Assembly: GCF_001425025.1 (NCBI RefSeq)
Contig: NZ_LMDE01000010.1
Coordinates: 1 to 64,000 of the forward strand
Direction: 5' to 3'
DNA: 64,000 nucleotides
From: Nocardioides sp. Root122
GTDB taxonomy: Bacteria; Actinomycetota; Actinomycetes; Propionibacteriales; Nocardioidaceae
Position numbers and translations under genes: made by a program. How positions within the stretch are numbered: position 1 is the first letter of the stretch; each line of letters starts with the position of its first letter. The notes below the pieces were generated by a model. The model saw only the letters and a program-made list of their open reading frames with translations, had not been told where the DNA came from and did no database searches. Shown piece after piece: positions 49,817 through 58,740 of this stretch.

Positions 49817-51160
49817 ATGGGCAAGCAAGAGGACTTCGTACTCCGCGCGCTCGAGGAGCGTGACGTCCGGTTCGTGCGGCTGTGGTTCACCGACGTGCTC
49901 GGCTTCCTCAAGAGCGTGAGCGTCGCTCCGGCCGAGCTGGAGAACGCCTTCGACGAGGGCATCGGCTTCGACGGCTCGGCCATCGAGGGGTTCGCCCGCG
50001 TCTACGAGTCCGACATGCTCGCCCACCCGGACGCCTCGACGTTCCAGATCCTGCCGTGGCGCGGAGGGGACGACGGCCCGGCGACCGCGCGGATGTTCTG
50101 CGACATCGTGATGCCCGACGGCAGCCCGTCCTATGCCGACCCGCGCCACGTGCTCAAGCGCACGCTCAGCAAGGCCGCCGACCAGGGGTTCACCTTCTAC
50201 ACGCACCCCGAGATCGAGTTCTACCTGTTCAAGGACGTGCCCGGGAAGGGCGACGAGCCGCAGCCGGTGGACCGCAGCGGCTTCTTCGACCACACCGCCC
50301 AGTCGCGCGGCGCCGACTTCCGTCGCGACGCGATCACCATGCTCGAGGCGATGGGCATCTCGGTGGAGTTCAGCCACCACGAGGGCGGCCCCGGCCAGCA
50401 GGAGATCGACCTCCGCTACGCCGACGCGCTGACCACGGCCGACAACATCATGACCTTCCGCACCGTGGTGCGTGAGGTCGCGCTGAGCCACGACATCTGG
50501 GCGTCCTTCATGCCCAAGCCGTTCACCACCCACCCCGGGTCGGGCATGCACACGCACGTGTCGTTGTTCGAGGGCGACCGCAACGCCTTCTTCGAGGCCG
50601 GCGCGCAATACCAGCTGTCCAAGACCGGCCGGCAGTTCATCGCCGGGATCCTGCGTCACGCCAGCGAGATCAGCGTGGTGACCAACCAGTGGGTCAACTC
50701 CTACAAGCGGCTGCTCGGCGGCGGCGAGGCGCCGTCCTCGATCTGCTGGGGCCACAACAACCGGTCCGCGATGGTCCGCGTGCCGATGTACAAGCCCAAC
50801 AAGGGGCAGTCGACGCGCGTCGAGCTCCGCACGATCGACCCGGCCTGCAACCCCTACCTCGCCTTCGCCGTGACGCTCGCCGCCGGGATGAAGGGCATCG
50901 AGGAGGGCTACGAGCTGCCCCGCGAGGCCGAGGACGACGTCTGGTCGCTGACCGAGCGCGAGCGCAAGGCGCTCGGCATCGCGCCGCTGCCCAAGAGCCT
51001 GTGGGACGCGATCGGCATCGCGGAGGACTCCGAGCTGCTCGCCGAGACCCTGGGCGAGCACGTCTTCGACTTCTTCCTGCGCAACAAGCGCGCGGAGTGG
51101 GAGGAGTACCGCACCCAGGTCTCCGCCTTCGAGCGGGACCGGATGCTGCCGGTCCTCTGA
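49817..51160 (+). CDS. glnA2: Glutamine synthetase type I-alpha (GlnA2-like)
   Basis: 447 residues; ATG six bases behind TAGGCT. It makes glutamine from glutamate, ammonia and ATP. Beta-grasp (GFLKSVSV, GFDGSAIEGF) and catalytic parts (HPEIEFYLF, GPGQQEIDLRYADALTTADN, HPGSGMHTHVSL, NSYKRLLGGGEAP) are intact. At the site where adenylylated enzymes have Tyr (NLYDLP), this reads DVWSLT with Trp376, so GlnE cannot modify it there. Length and glnE linkage match M. tuberculosis GlnA2 (Rv2222c). The main GlnA1 must lie elsewhere. Confidence 0.93.
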   Translation: MGKQEDFVLRALEERDVRFVRLWFTDVLGFLKSVSVAPAELENAFDEGIGFDGSAIEGFARVYESDMLAHPDASTFQILPWRGGDDGPATARMFCDIVMPDGSPSYADPRHVLKRTLSKAADQGFTFYTHPEIEFYLFKDVPGKGDEPQPVDRSGFFDHTAQSRGADFRRDAITMLEAMGISVEFSHHEGGPGQQEIDLRYADALTTADNIMTFRTVVREVALSHDIWASFMPKPFTTHPGSGMHTHVSLFEGDRNAFFEAGAQYQLSKTGRQFIAGILRHASEISVVTNQWVNSYKRLLGGGEAPSSICWGHNNRSAMVRVPMYKPNKGQSTRVELRTIDPACNPYLAFAVTLAAGMKGIEEGYELPREAEDDVWSLTERERKALGIAPLPKSLWDAIGIAEDSELLAETLGEHVFDFFLRNKRAEWEEYRTQVSAFERDRMLPVL

Positions 51161-51182
51161 CCGGGTCGAGGGGCGTGACGGG

Positions 51183-51899
51183 GTGAGCGCGCGCGTCCTC
51201 GTGGTCGAGCACCAGGAGTCCTGCCCTGCCCACCTCGTGGGCGACTGGCTCGAGGCCGGCGGCTGCACCCTGGAGGTGTGCCGGCCCTACGCCGGGGACG
51301 ACGTCCCCGCCCTGACGGCGTACGACGGCGCGCTGGTGCTGGGCGGTGACATGGGTGCCCACGACGACGAGACGGTCGCGTGGTTGGCGCCGCTGAAGGA
51401 GCGGGTCCGCGACGCCGCCGCGGCGGGGACGCCGATGCTGGGGATCTGCCTGGGCCACCAGGTGATGGCCGCCGCGCTCGGCGGACGCGTCGCGCCCAAC
51501 CCGCGCGGGCAGACCGTCGGCCTGCAGCCCGTGGGCTGGAGCGCGGAGGCGGCCACCGACGACTGGGTCGGCGGGCACACGGGCACGGAGGTCGCGGTGC
51601 ACTGGAACAGCGACGTCGTCGTCGACCTTCCCTCGGGCGCGGTCGTGCTGGCGCGCACCCCCGACGGCGAGGTGCAGGTCGCGCGCTTCGCCCCGCGGGC
51701 GTGGGGCGTCCAGGCGCACCCGGAGGTCGACGTCGAGATCCTGCGGCGCTGGGCGGAGTCCGACCGCGACGACCACGTCTCGATGGGCATCGACCAGGAG
51801 CGGGTGCTCGCCGACATCGAGGCGGCCGCTGGGGCGCTCCCGGGCCACTGGCAGCCGATCGTCGAGCGCTTCGCAGCGATCGTGGGAGGAGCGCGATGA
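51183..51899 (+). CDS. Class I glutamine amidotransferase-like protein
   Basis: 238 residues, GTG start 22 nt after glnA2. GATase-1 fold with catalytic Cys89 in LGICLGHQ, His and Glu in GVQAHPEVD, and the glycine-rich VLGGDMGAHDDE. It resembles the stand-alone GMP-synthase-type amidotransferases (YfeJ/PuuD-like superfamily). Possible roles are gamma-glutamyl hydrolase or ammonia donor to an unidentified partner. Insertion between glnA2 and glnE with an ATGA overlap to glnE ties it to nitrogen metabolism (inference). Confidence 0.87.
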   Translation: MSARVLVVEHQESCPAHLVGDWLEAGGCTLEVCRPYAGDDVPALTAYDGALVLGGDMGAHDDETVAWLAPLKERVRDAAAAGTPMLGICLGHQVMAAALGGRVAPNPRGQTVGLQPVGWSAEAATDDWVGGHTGTEVAVHWNSDVVVDLPSGAVVLARTPDGEVQVARFAPRAWGVQAHPEVDVEILRRWAESDRDDHVSMGIDQERVLADIEAAAGALPGHWQPIVERFAAIVGGAR

Positions 51900-54874
51900 C
51901 GTCCACCGGCTCCTTCGTGCGGATCGGCTTCGTCGACGGGGCCGCCGCGGCGGAGGGCATCGAGCGGCTCGGCCAGGCCGGTCCTCCGCTGACCGACCAC
52001 CTGGCCGCCACCGCCGACCCCGATGCCGCACTTGCCGGGCTGCTGCGGCTCTCCGACGCCCTCGACAAGCAGGAGCCCGGCGCGGGGCCGGCCATGCTCG
52101 CCGAGCTCGCCGACGACGAGGGCACGGCCATGCGGCTGTGCTGCGTGCTCGGCGCCAGCGCCGCGCTGACCACCCACCTGGTCCGCCACCCCGAGCACTG
52201 GCGCGAGCTCACCGACCCGACGCTCGGCAGCACCCGGATGCCGGCGTACGCCGTGCGCGAGTGCCTGCTCACCGCGGTCGGCGCCGATCCGCACGCCGCG
52301 ACCCCCGTGTCGTCGATGCCGGACGCGCACGCGGTCGACGCGCTGCGGGTGGAGTACCGCCGGGTGCTGCTCCGGCTCGCGTCACGCGACCTGGCCCACC
52401 ACGTCGGCCTCGACGACGCTGCCGCCGAGATCTCCGACCTCGCCGCCGCGACGCTCGAGGCCGGGCTGGCGGTGGCCCGCACCCGGGTGGGCGAACCGGC
52501 GGCCACCGCCCGGCTGGCCGTGATCGCGATGGGCAAGTGCGGCGGCCACGAGCTCAACTACATCTCCGACGTCGACGTGGTCTTCGCCTACGAGCCCGCC
52601 GAGGGCGCCGACGAGGGCACGGCCCTGCGCACCGCCACCCAGCTGGCCTCGCACCTGATGCGGATCTGCTCCGACCACACGCGCGAGGGCAGCATCTGGC
52701 CGGTCGACGCGAACCTGCGCCCCGAGGGCAGCCAGGGGCCGCTGGTCCGCACGCTGGCCAGCCACCGCGGCTACTACGAGAAGTGGGCCAAGACCTGGGA
52801 GTTCCAGGCGCTGCTCAAGGCCAGGCCGGTGGCCGGCGACGCCGAGCTGGGCCGCGACTACCTCGAGATCATCGAGCCGATGGTGTGGAGCGCCGCCGAG
52901 CGGGACGGCTTCGTCGGTGACGTCCAGGCGATGCGGCGCCGGGTCGTCGAGCACATCCCGGCGCGCGAGGTCGACCGTCAGCTCAAGCTGGGCCCGGGCG
53001 GGCTGCGCGACGTCGAGTTCGCCGTCCAGCTGCTCCAGCTCGTGCACGGCCGCGCCGACCCGTCCTTGCGCGAGGGGGCCACCCTGAGTGCGCTCGCCCG
53101 GCTGACCGCCGGTGGCTACGTCGGCCGCGAGGACGGCGAGAAGCTGCACGAGGCCTACACCTTCCTGCGCACCCTGGAGCACCGGATCCAGCTCCACCAG
53201 CTGCGTCGTACGCACGTCCTGCCCGAGGACGAGGCGTCCCTGCGCCGGCTGGGCCGCTCGCTCGGGCTGTTCTCCGAGCCGGTCGCGCAGCTCGACAAGC
53301 AGCTGCGCTACCACCGCCGCGAGGTGCGCCGGCTCCACGAGAAGCTCTTCTACCGCCCGCTGCTCGGCGCCGTCGCCAAGCTCGCCGGCCCCGAGGCCCG
53401 CCTCTCGCTCGAAGCGGCCGAGGCACGGCTCGCCGCGCTCGGCTACGCCGACCCGAAGGCGGCGCTACGCCACCTCGAGGCGCTCACCAGCGGGGTCTCG
53501 CGCACCTCCGACATCCAGCGCACGCTGCTGCCGGTGCTGCTGGAGTGGTTCGCCGACTCGCCCGACCCCGATGCCGGGCTCTTCGGCTTCCGGCGGATCA
53601 GCGAGAGCCTCGGACGGACGCCGTGGTACCTCACGATGCTGCGCGACGAGGGCGAGGTCGCCGAGCGGCTGGCGTACGTCCTGGGCACCTCGCGCTACGC
53701 CACCGACCTGCTCGAGCGCGAGCCGCGGGGCGTGAAGATGCTGGGGGAGTCGCTCGTCCCGCTCAGCGCCGAGGCCGCCCTCACCGAGATGGAGGCGCTG
53801 GTCGAGCGCGCCGACTCACCCGAGGCCGCGGCCGTGGCGGTGCGGGCCGTGCGCCGTCGCGAGCTGCTGCGCATCGCGTGCGGTGAGCTGGTGGCGGGCA
53901 CCGACGTGGCCGTCGTCGGGCGGGGCCTGAGCCGGCTCACCGACGCCACCCTGCAGGCCACCCTCGACATCGCCACCGAGTCGGTGCGGCGCCAGCGCGA
54001 CCTCGACGCGGCGCCGAGCCGCATCGCGGTGATCGCGATGGGCCGCTACGGCGGCTTCGAGCTGTCCTACGGCAGCGACGCCGACGTGATGTTCGTGCAC
54101 GACCCCGTCGAGGGCGTCGAGCCCCAGGTGGCGTCGTCGTTCGCCACGGCGGTGGTCGCGGAGGTGCGCCGGCTGCTGTCGCTCCCGGCCAGCGACCCTC
54201 CGCTGGAGGTCGACCCCGACCTCCGCCCGGAGGGCAAGAACGGCCCGATGGTCCGCACGGTGGAGTCCTACGCCGCCTACTACGCGAAGTGGTCGCACGT
54301 GTGGGAGTTCCAGGCGCTGCTGCGGGCCGACCCGGTGGCCGGCGACGAGGAGCTGCGGCGCGAGTTCACCGCGCTCATCGACCCGCTGCGGTTCCCGGCG
54401 GACGGCATCTCGGAGACGGACGTCGTGGAGGTCCGCCGGATCAAGGCGCGCGTCGACGTCGAGCGACTGCCCCGCGGGGCCGACCGGCAGACCCACCTCA
54501 AGCTGGGGCGCGGGGGACTGGCCGACGTGGAGTGGACCGTCCAGCTGCTCCAGATGCGGCACGCGGGTCGGGTCGAGGCGCTGCGGACCCCGCAGACACT
54601 GCCCGCGCTGGACGCGGCGACCGACGCAGGACTGATCGGGGCGGACGACGCGCGCACGCTCGCCGAGGCCTGGCGACTGGTGAGCCGGGTGCGCAACGCG
54701 GTCACCCTCGTGCGCGGCCGCCCTGCCGACCAGCTGCCGCGCGACGCCCGTGAACGGGCGGCGGTCGCGCGGGTGCTGGGCTACCCGCAGGGCTCCTCGG
54801 ACCAGATGGTCAACGACTACCTCCGCACGACCCGGCGGGCGCACGCCGTGGTCGAACGGGTGTTCTGGGAGTGA
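51896..54874 (+). CDS. glnE: Bifunctional glutamine synthetase adenylyltransferase/deadenylase
   Basis: 992 residues; ATG overlapping the amidotransferase stop. Two nucleotidyltransferase domains with their helical bundles: N-terminal deadenylylase with MGKCGGHELNYISDVDVVFAYE (residues ~210-232) and C-terminal adenylylase with MGRYGGFELSYGSDADVMFVHD (~715-737). Each is followed by DANLRPEGSQGPLVRT or DPDLRPEGKNGPMVRT and a QLKLGPGGLRDVEF / HLKLGRGGLADVEW block. It adjusts GlnA1 activity in response to PII. Gene order equals Rv2221c-Rv2222c. Confidence 0.96.
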   Translation: MTSTGSFVRIGFVDGAAAAEGIERLGQAGPPLTDHLAATADPDAALAGLLRLSDALDKQEPGAGPAMLAELADDEGTAMRLCCVLGASAALTTHLVRHPEHWRELTDPTLGSTRMPAYAVRECLLTAVGADPHAATPVSSMPDAHAVDALRVEYRRVLLRLASRDLAHHVGLDDAAAEISDLAAATLEAGLAVARTRVGEPAATARLAVIAMGKCGGHELNYISDVDVVFAYEPAEGADEGTALRTATQLASHLMRICSDHTREGSIWPVDANLRPEGSQGPLVRTLASHRGYYEKWAKTWEFQALLKARPVAGDAELGRDYLEIIEPMVWSAAERDGFVGDVQAMRRRVVEHIPAREVDRQLKLGPGGLRDVEFAVQLLQLVHGRADPSLREGATLSALARLTAGGYVGREDGEKLHEAYTFLRTLEHRIQLHQLRRTHVLPEDEASLRRLGRSLGLFSEPVAQLDKQLRYHRREVRRLHEKLFYRPLLGAVAKLAGPEARLSLEAAEARLAALGYADPKAALRHLEALTSGVSRTSDIQRTLLPVLLEWFADSPDPDAGLFGFRRISESLGRTPWYLTMLRDEGEVAERLAYVLGTSRYATDLLEREPRGVKMLGESLVPLSAEAALTEMEALVERADSPEAAAVAVRAVRRRELLRIACGELVAGTDVAVVGRGLSRLTDATLQATLDIATESVRRQRDLDAAPSRIAVIAMGRYGGFELSYGSDADVMFVHDPVEGVEPQVASSFATAVVAEVRRLLSLPASDPPLEVDPDLRPEGKNGPMVRTVESYAAYYAKWSHVWEFQALLRADPVAGDEELRREFTALIDPLRFPADGISETDVVEVRRIKARVDVERLPRGADRQTHLKLGRGGLADVEWTVQLLQMRHAGRVEALRTPQTLPALDAATDAGLIGADDARTLAEAWRLVSRVRNAVTLVRGRPADQLPRDARERAAVARVLGYPQGSSDQMVNDYLRTTRRAHAVVERVFWE

Positions 54875-54917
54875 ATCTCTTTCCTTCATCCGCGCCAAGA
54901 GAAGGTATACTCTTCAT

Positions 54918-55565
54918 ATGGACGAGGTGAAGGACAAGGCTTCAGTCACGGTCATCGGCGACCTGGTGGGCTCGCGCCGGAGCCTCGACCGCACCGCGGT
55001 GCACGCCCGCTTCGAGCGGGCGATCGAGGCGATCAACGAGGAGTACGCACCGCCGGTGCCGCTGCGCATCGGCCTGGGTGACGAGTTCCAGGGCATCTTC
55101 GCCAGTCTCGGTGCAGCGATCGGGGCGACGCTGCGGCTCCGGATGGCGCTGCTGCCCGACGTCGACGTACGCCAGGGCATCGGCTGGGGGCGGGTGCTCG
55201 TGCTGTCCGAGGAGCCGCGGGTCGAGGACGGGCCCGGATGGTGGGCGGCCCGGGCCGCGATCGAGACCGTCGAGGGCTACGAGCGGAAGGCGCCGCTGCG
55301 CGCGGTGCGGACGGCGTACGTCGCTGCGGAGGGGGAGCAGGGGCCCGAGCCGGCGCTGGTGAACGCCGCCCTCATGTCGCGGGACGTCGTCGTCACCGGC
55401 CTGTCGGAGCGGTCGATGTCGGTGCTGGATGGTCTGATGAGAGGGCGGCGCCAGCAGGACATCGCCGACGACCTGGGCATCAGCCCCTCGGCGGTCTCCC
55501 AGCGGGTCCGCTCCGAGGGCCTCGGCGTCGTGCTGGCCGCCGACGAGCTGATGCGAGACCTGTGA
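54918..55565 (+). CDS. satD: SatD-family protein with C-terminal helix-turn-helix
   Basis: 215 residues; ATG six bases behind a near-consensus TATACT. The N-terminal SatD block VTVIGDLVGSRRSLDRTAVHARFERAI and LRIGLGDEFQGIFASLGAAI is clear; the C-terminus has an HTH (QDIADDLGISPSAVSQRVRSEGLG). SatD is known from the streptococcal acid-tolerance operon; its biochemical role is unclear. The -10 lies in an inverted repeat (AAGAG-N8-CTCTT), which suggests autoregulation. Followed 16 nt later by a membrane protein that usually accompanies it. Confidence 0.85.
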   Translation: MDEVKDKASVTVIGDLVGSRRSLDRTAVHARFERAIEAINEEYAPPVPLRIGLGDEFQGIFASLGAAIGATLRLRMALLPDVDVRQGIGWGRVLVLSEEPRVEDGPGWWAARAAIETVEGYERKAPLRAVRTAYVAAEGEQGPEPALVNAALMSRDVVVTGLSERSMSVLDGLMRGRRQQDIADDLGISPSAVSQRVRSEGLGVVLAADELMRDL

Positions 55566-55581
55566 CGGAGAGGGGGAGTCG

Positions 55582-56310
55582 ATGAGCTGGCTCGGGATCC
55601 TCCTGATCGGCTTCGCCGTGACCGACCTGGCCCACGCGGTGCGCAGGGTGAGGTTCTTCCCCGAGTGCGTGGGCGCCCTGGTGGCGCTCCTGGTCGGTGT
55701 GCTCTCCGGTCTCACCTCGGACCGCGACGTGCTCGCGCTCTTCGTGATCGTCGCCGTCGTGCTGGTCTGGGGGCTCTCGGTGACGTGGGGCTTCGGGCGC
55801 GACGGCCGTGCCTGGTTGCCCCTGACGGTCTTCGTCGTCGCCCTGTCCGTGGCCGTCGCGTGCTCGGGCCTCGCTCCCGCCGCCGGCGGCCCGCTGGGTT
55901 CGTGGCTCGACTCCGTGACCCTGCCGGCGCTCGGCGACGTCTCGGTCGACCGTTTCCTCCTGGTGCTCGGCGCCTTCGGCATCCAGCTCTCGACGGGCAA
56001 CGTGCTGGTGCGGCTGATCCTCAAGTCCACCGGCACGATCCACCCGCGCGCCGACGGCGGGATGCCGCCGACCAAGCTCAAGGGCGGTCGCCTCCTCGGT
56101 CCGCTGGAGCGGGTGTTCATCCTCGCGCTCGCGCTGGGTGGTCAGGTCACCGCGGCTTCGGTCGTCGTGGCGGCGAAGGGGCTGCTGCGGTTTCCCGAGC
56201 TCTCCTCGCGCCGCGACCAGGAGCGGATCCACCAGCTGACGGAGTACTTCCTGCTGGGGTCGTTCGTGTCCTGGCTCGTGGCGCTCGGGTCGTACGTGCT
56301 GCTGGCGTAG
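55582..56310 (+). CDS. Polytopic membrane protein, SatD partner
   Basis: 242 residues; ATG with a GAGAGGGGGAG site. About seven membrane helices (LIGFAVTDLAHAV, VGALVALLVGVLSGL, ALFVIVAVVLVWGLSV, LPLTVFVVALSVAVACSGL, FILALALGGQVTAASVVVAAKGLL, FLLGSFVSWLVALGSYVLLA). The cytosolic loop PTKLKGGRLLGPLER and RFPELSSRRDQERIHQLTEYFLLG match the second half of DUF3307-type proteins often coded beside satD. Function unknown; the pair may form a small regulatory or stress system. Confidence 0.82.
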   Translation: MSWLGILLIGFAVTDLAHAVRRVRFFPECVGALVALLVGVLSGLTSDRDVLALFVIVAVVLVWGLSVTWGFGRDGRAWLPLTVFVVALSVAVACSGLAPAAGGPLGSWLDSVTLPALGDVSVDRFLLVLGAFGIQLSTGNVLVRLILKSTGTIHPRADGGMPPTKLKGGRLLGPLERVFILALALGGQVTAASVVVAAKGLLRFPELSSRRDQERIHQLTEYFLLGSFVSWLVALGSYVLLA

Positions 56311-56409
56311 CAATCCGGTCCACCGAACGCCCATTGACACGCCTCGTCCCGGGGAGGACGTTTGAAGCACTCGGGCCTCGTTGAGACCCTCTTCACCTGA
56401 GGATGGGGA

Positions 56410-56649
56410 ATGACCACAACGATTGGTCCACGCGCTCGTTTCTGGTTGGAGACCGCTCTCGCGATCACCAGTGGCGCTGTTGGCTTGCTGACGATCATCT
56501 GGCACGACTGGCTCGAGGCGTTCGGGTGGGACCCCGACAACGGCAACGGTGTAGTCGAGTGGCTGGTCGCGATCGGCCTGATCGCGGTCGCCCTGGCCAG
56601 CGCGCTGGCCGCCCGGCGGCAGCGCCTGACACCGAGTACGGCCGGGTAG
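56410..56649 (+). CDS. Small membrane protein, unknown
   Basis: 79 residues; ATG after GAGGATGGGGA. Two membrane helices (ETALAITSGAVGLLTIIW and VVEWLVAIGLIAVALASALAA) joined by an acidic loop with GWDPDNGNG. It resembles short ABC/phage-type or DUF-only membrane proteins by layout. Only 4 nt separate it from the next gene, so they are one operon. A TTGACA about 75 nt upstream (56334-56339) may be its -35. Confidence 0.72.
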   Translation: MTTTIGPRARFWLETALAITSGAVGLLTIIWHDWLEAFGWDPDNGNGVVEWLVAIGLIAVALASALAARRQRLTPSTAG

Positions 56650-56653
56650 CGCC

Positions 56654-58537
56654 ATGCCGTTCGACGACGATCGACCTGGTGGCGACGGCGGCTCTCGCTC
56701 CGACTGTTGCGACCTGGTCAACTGCACGCTCGACAAGATCGCGCGCGTTGCCCACGAGACCGCCAACGAGGTTCATCGCAACGGACGCACCCTGACGCAG
56801 ATCGAGGAGTCCGTCTCGGCACTGCTTGCGTTGTACCGGGTCGTGCACCCAGACCAGGCAATGCAGCTGGATCGCCTCGGCGAGCTGGAGGCCAGGATCG
56901 CGGCGTGCTGTCCCTCGAAGGCCCCGCCCGATGATGGCCCCTACCACTACGAGCCCTGCCGCGCTGACGGCGGCGAAGGCAGCGGGTGGTCGGTGAAGAC
57001 CCGCGCCCAGGTCGAGCCCGAGCAGACCGAGCGTCGCCCGGCGCGGTGGGTCATCGAGCCGCACACCCTCAACGACAGCGACGAGGTGCTGCCCCCTGTT
57101 CGTCAGGGACCCGTCGTCGGCCAGCTCACGCCGAGTCCGGAGACGCCACAGCCGATGGATTTCCGCGATGGAAGCGGACCCGTCCCAGGCGGCGCGCAGC
57201 AGCCGGTCACGTTCCGCACCTTCACCAGCGGCACCGCCAGCGAGGCGATCTGGCCACCAGACATGAGCGGAGCCAAGAGCGGCGACGTCGTCGTGATGTC
57301 TGGCAACCTGTGGCTCAGGCTCTCGGTCGACGGCGGCAAGACCTTCACCGACCTGGACTTCACGAAGATCTTCACCCAGGAGACGACCTACGGCGGGTGG
57401 GCCGGCGACCAGGTGGTGCACTACGTACCGGAGATCGACTGCTTCGTGCTCTACGTCCAGTCGACCAAGGGCAGCGGCACGAACGCCAACAAGAACGTCG
57501 TGAAGATTGCCATCGCCTCACCCGCCGACCTGAAGACGTTCAAGGGGCAGCGGGAGGCCTGGAAGAGGCAGTGGCACTTCACCTCCGACACCTTCGGCAT
57601 CAACGCTTGGCTCGACTTCCCGGACCTCTCCTACGGCGCGGGCTACCTCTACGTCAACACCAACAGCTTCGCGGCCACCGCCGCGTCCACCAAGGCCGGC
57701 GATCCGGACCCGTTCGCGGGGAAGCTCTTCTTCGAGCTGCCGCTCGGCCAGATGAAGGCCGGCGGGAGGCTGTCGTTCTACTTCGGCTACCTCACCGAGG
57801 CGCTGCGCTACGGCTCCCCGACCCAGAACATCGGCGACGAGAACTACTGGGCGGCCCACATCAACAACGGGAAGATCCGCATCTACTCCTCCAAGGGAAC
57901 CGAACAGAACTACTCCTGGCGCGACAGGTCCCTGCTGGCCAACTGGCCCCTCACGCCCGACAACAGTGCCGGCAAGCCCGACATCGTCTCCAAACCACCC
58001 GACGCAACCGACTGGATCAGCGAGGACAACCGCATCATCGGCGCGACGAAGGTCAACAACCAGCTCTGGTTCGCGTGGACGGCCGCGGCGGGGACCGGGA
58101 CGGGAGGCGGGTTCAACTTCCCGCAGGCACACATCCAGATCGCGAAGGTCGACCTCGGCCAGGACTACAAGGTCGTCGACCAGACCCAGGTCTGGAACTC
58201 GGCCTATGCCTTTGCCTACCCCAGCTTGTGCACGAACTCCAACAATGAGGTCGGAATCAGCTGCGGGTGGGGCGGCGGCGCCAGCTACGGGAGCCACGTC
58301 GTTGGCATCCTCGGAGACTTCGTGCTTTGGTATGGCGAGCCGAGCGACCGGACCAGCACCGCCGCGACACCGACCAGGTTCGGCGACTACCTTCACGTAC
58401 GCCTCGCCCACCCCGACACCCGGTTCTTCAGCGGCTTCGGTTACGCCGTCAAGAACGACACGCCGGCAGGAGAGAGGGCCGACTATCTGTACGTCGAGTT
58501 CGGACGAGAGGCCATCCCGAGCTCCGCACTGCACTGA
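56654..58537 (+). CDS. Asp-box beta-propeller-like protein with coiled-coil N-terminus
   Basis: 627 residues. Residues ~20-90 are a heptad-rich helix with Cys pairs (DCCDLVNC, ACCPSK); residues 90-190 are Pro/Glu-rich and probably flexible. From ~190 the protein is beta-rich with Trp/Tyr/Gly blocks and an Asp-box SVDGGKTF (224-231), typical of sialidase-like or BNR propellers. No signal peptide is evident, although the look is extracellular. I know no family for the whole protein. Codon use is slightly less GC-biased than the core genes, which may indicate transfer. It forms an operon with the small membrane protein before it. Confidence 0.8.
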   Translation: MPFDDDRPGGDGGSRSDCCDLVNCTLDKIARVAHETANEVHRNGRTLTQIEESVSALLALYRVVHPDQAMQLDRLGELEARIAACCPSKAPPDDGPYHYEPCRADGGEGSGWSVKTRAQVEPEQTERRPARWVIEPHTLNDSDEVLPPVRQGPVVGQLTPSPETPQPMDFRDGSGPVPGGAQQPVTFRTFTSGTASEAIWPPDMSGAKSGDVVVMSGNLWLRLSVDGGKTFTDLDFTKIFTQETTYGGWAGDQVVHYVPEIDCFVLYVQSTKGSGTNANKNVVKIAIASPADLKTFKGQREAWKRQWHFTSDTFGINAWLDFPDLSYGAGYLYVNTNSFAATAASTKAGDPDPFAGKLFFELPLGQMKAGGRLSFYFGYLTEALRYGSPTQNIGDENYWAAHINNGKIRIYSSKGTEQNYSWRDRSLLANWPLTPDNSAGKPDIVSKPPDATDWISEDNRIIGATKVNNQLWFAWTAAAGTGTGGGFNFPQAHIQIAKVDLGQDYKVVDQTQVWNSAYAFAYPSLCTNSNNEVGISCGWGGGASYGSHVVGILGDFVLWYGEPSDRTSTAATPTRFGDYLHVRLAHPDTRFFSGFGYAVKNDTPAGERADYLYVEFGREAIPSSALH

Positions 58538-58740
58538 CTCACCAACCGACAGGCTTGCCGCCCAGCACGAGTCGCCACGACATTGCCGCTTGCCTGTTGA
58601 GGGCCGGGGTTTCGGTCGGTTCTCGTAGGGAGTGGTGATGACCCGACGCCCCAGCAGTCCACGTCCCCCGCGCCATGGCGCCGCGATCCGGGGTGCGATC
58701 CTGCCTTGCCGTGATGGGGGTCTGGTGGGAGCCTCGGTGA

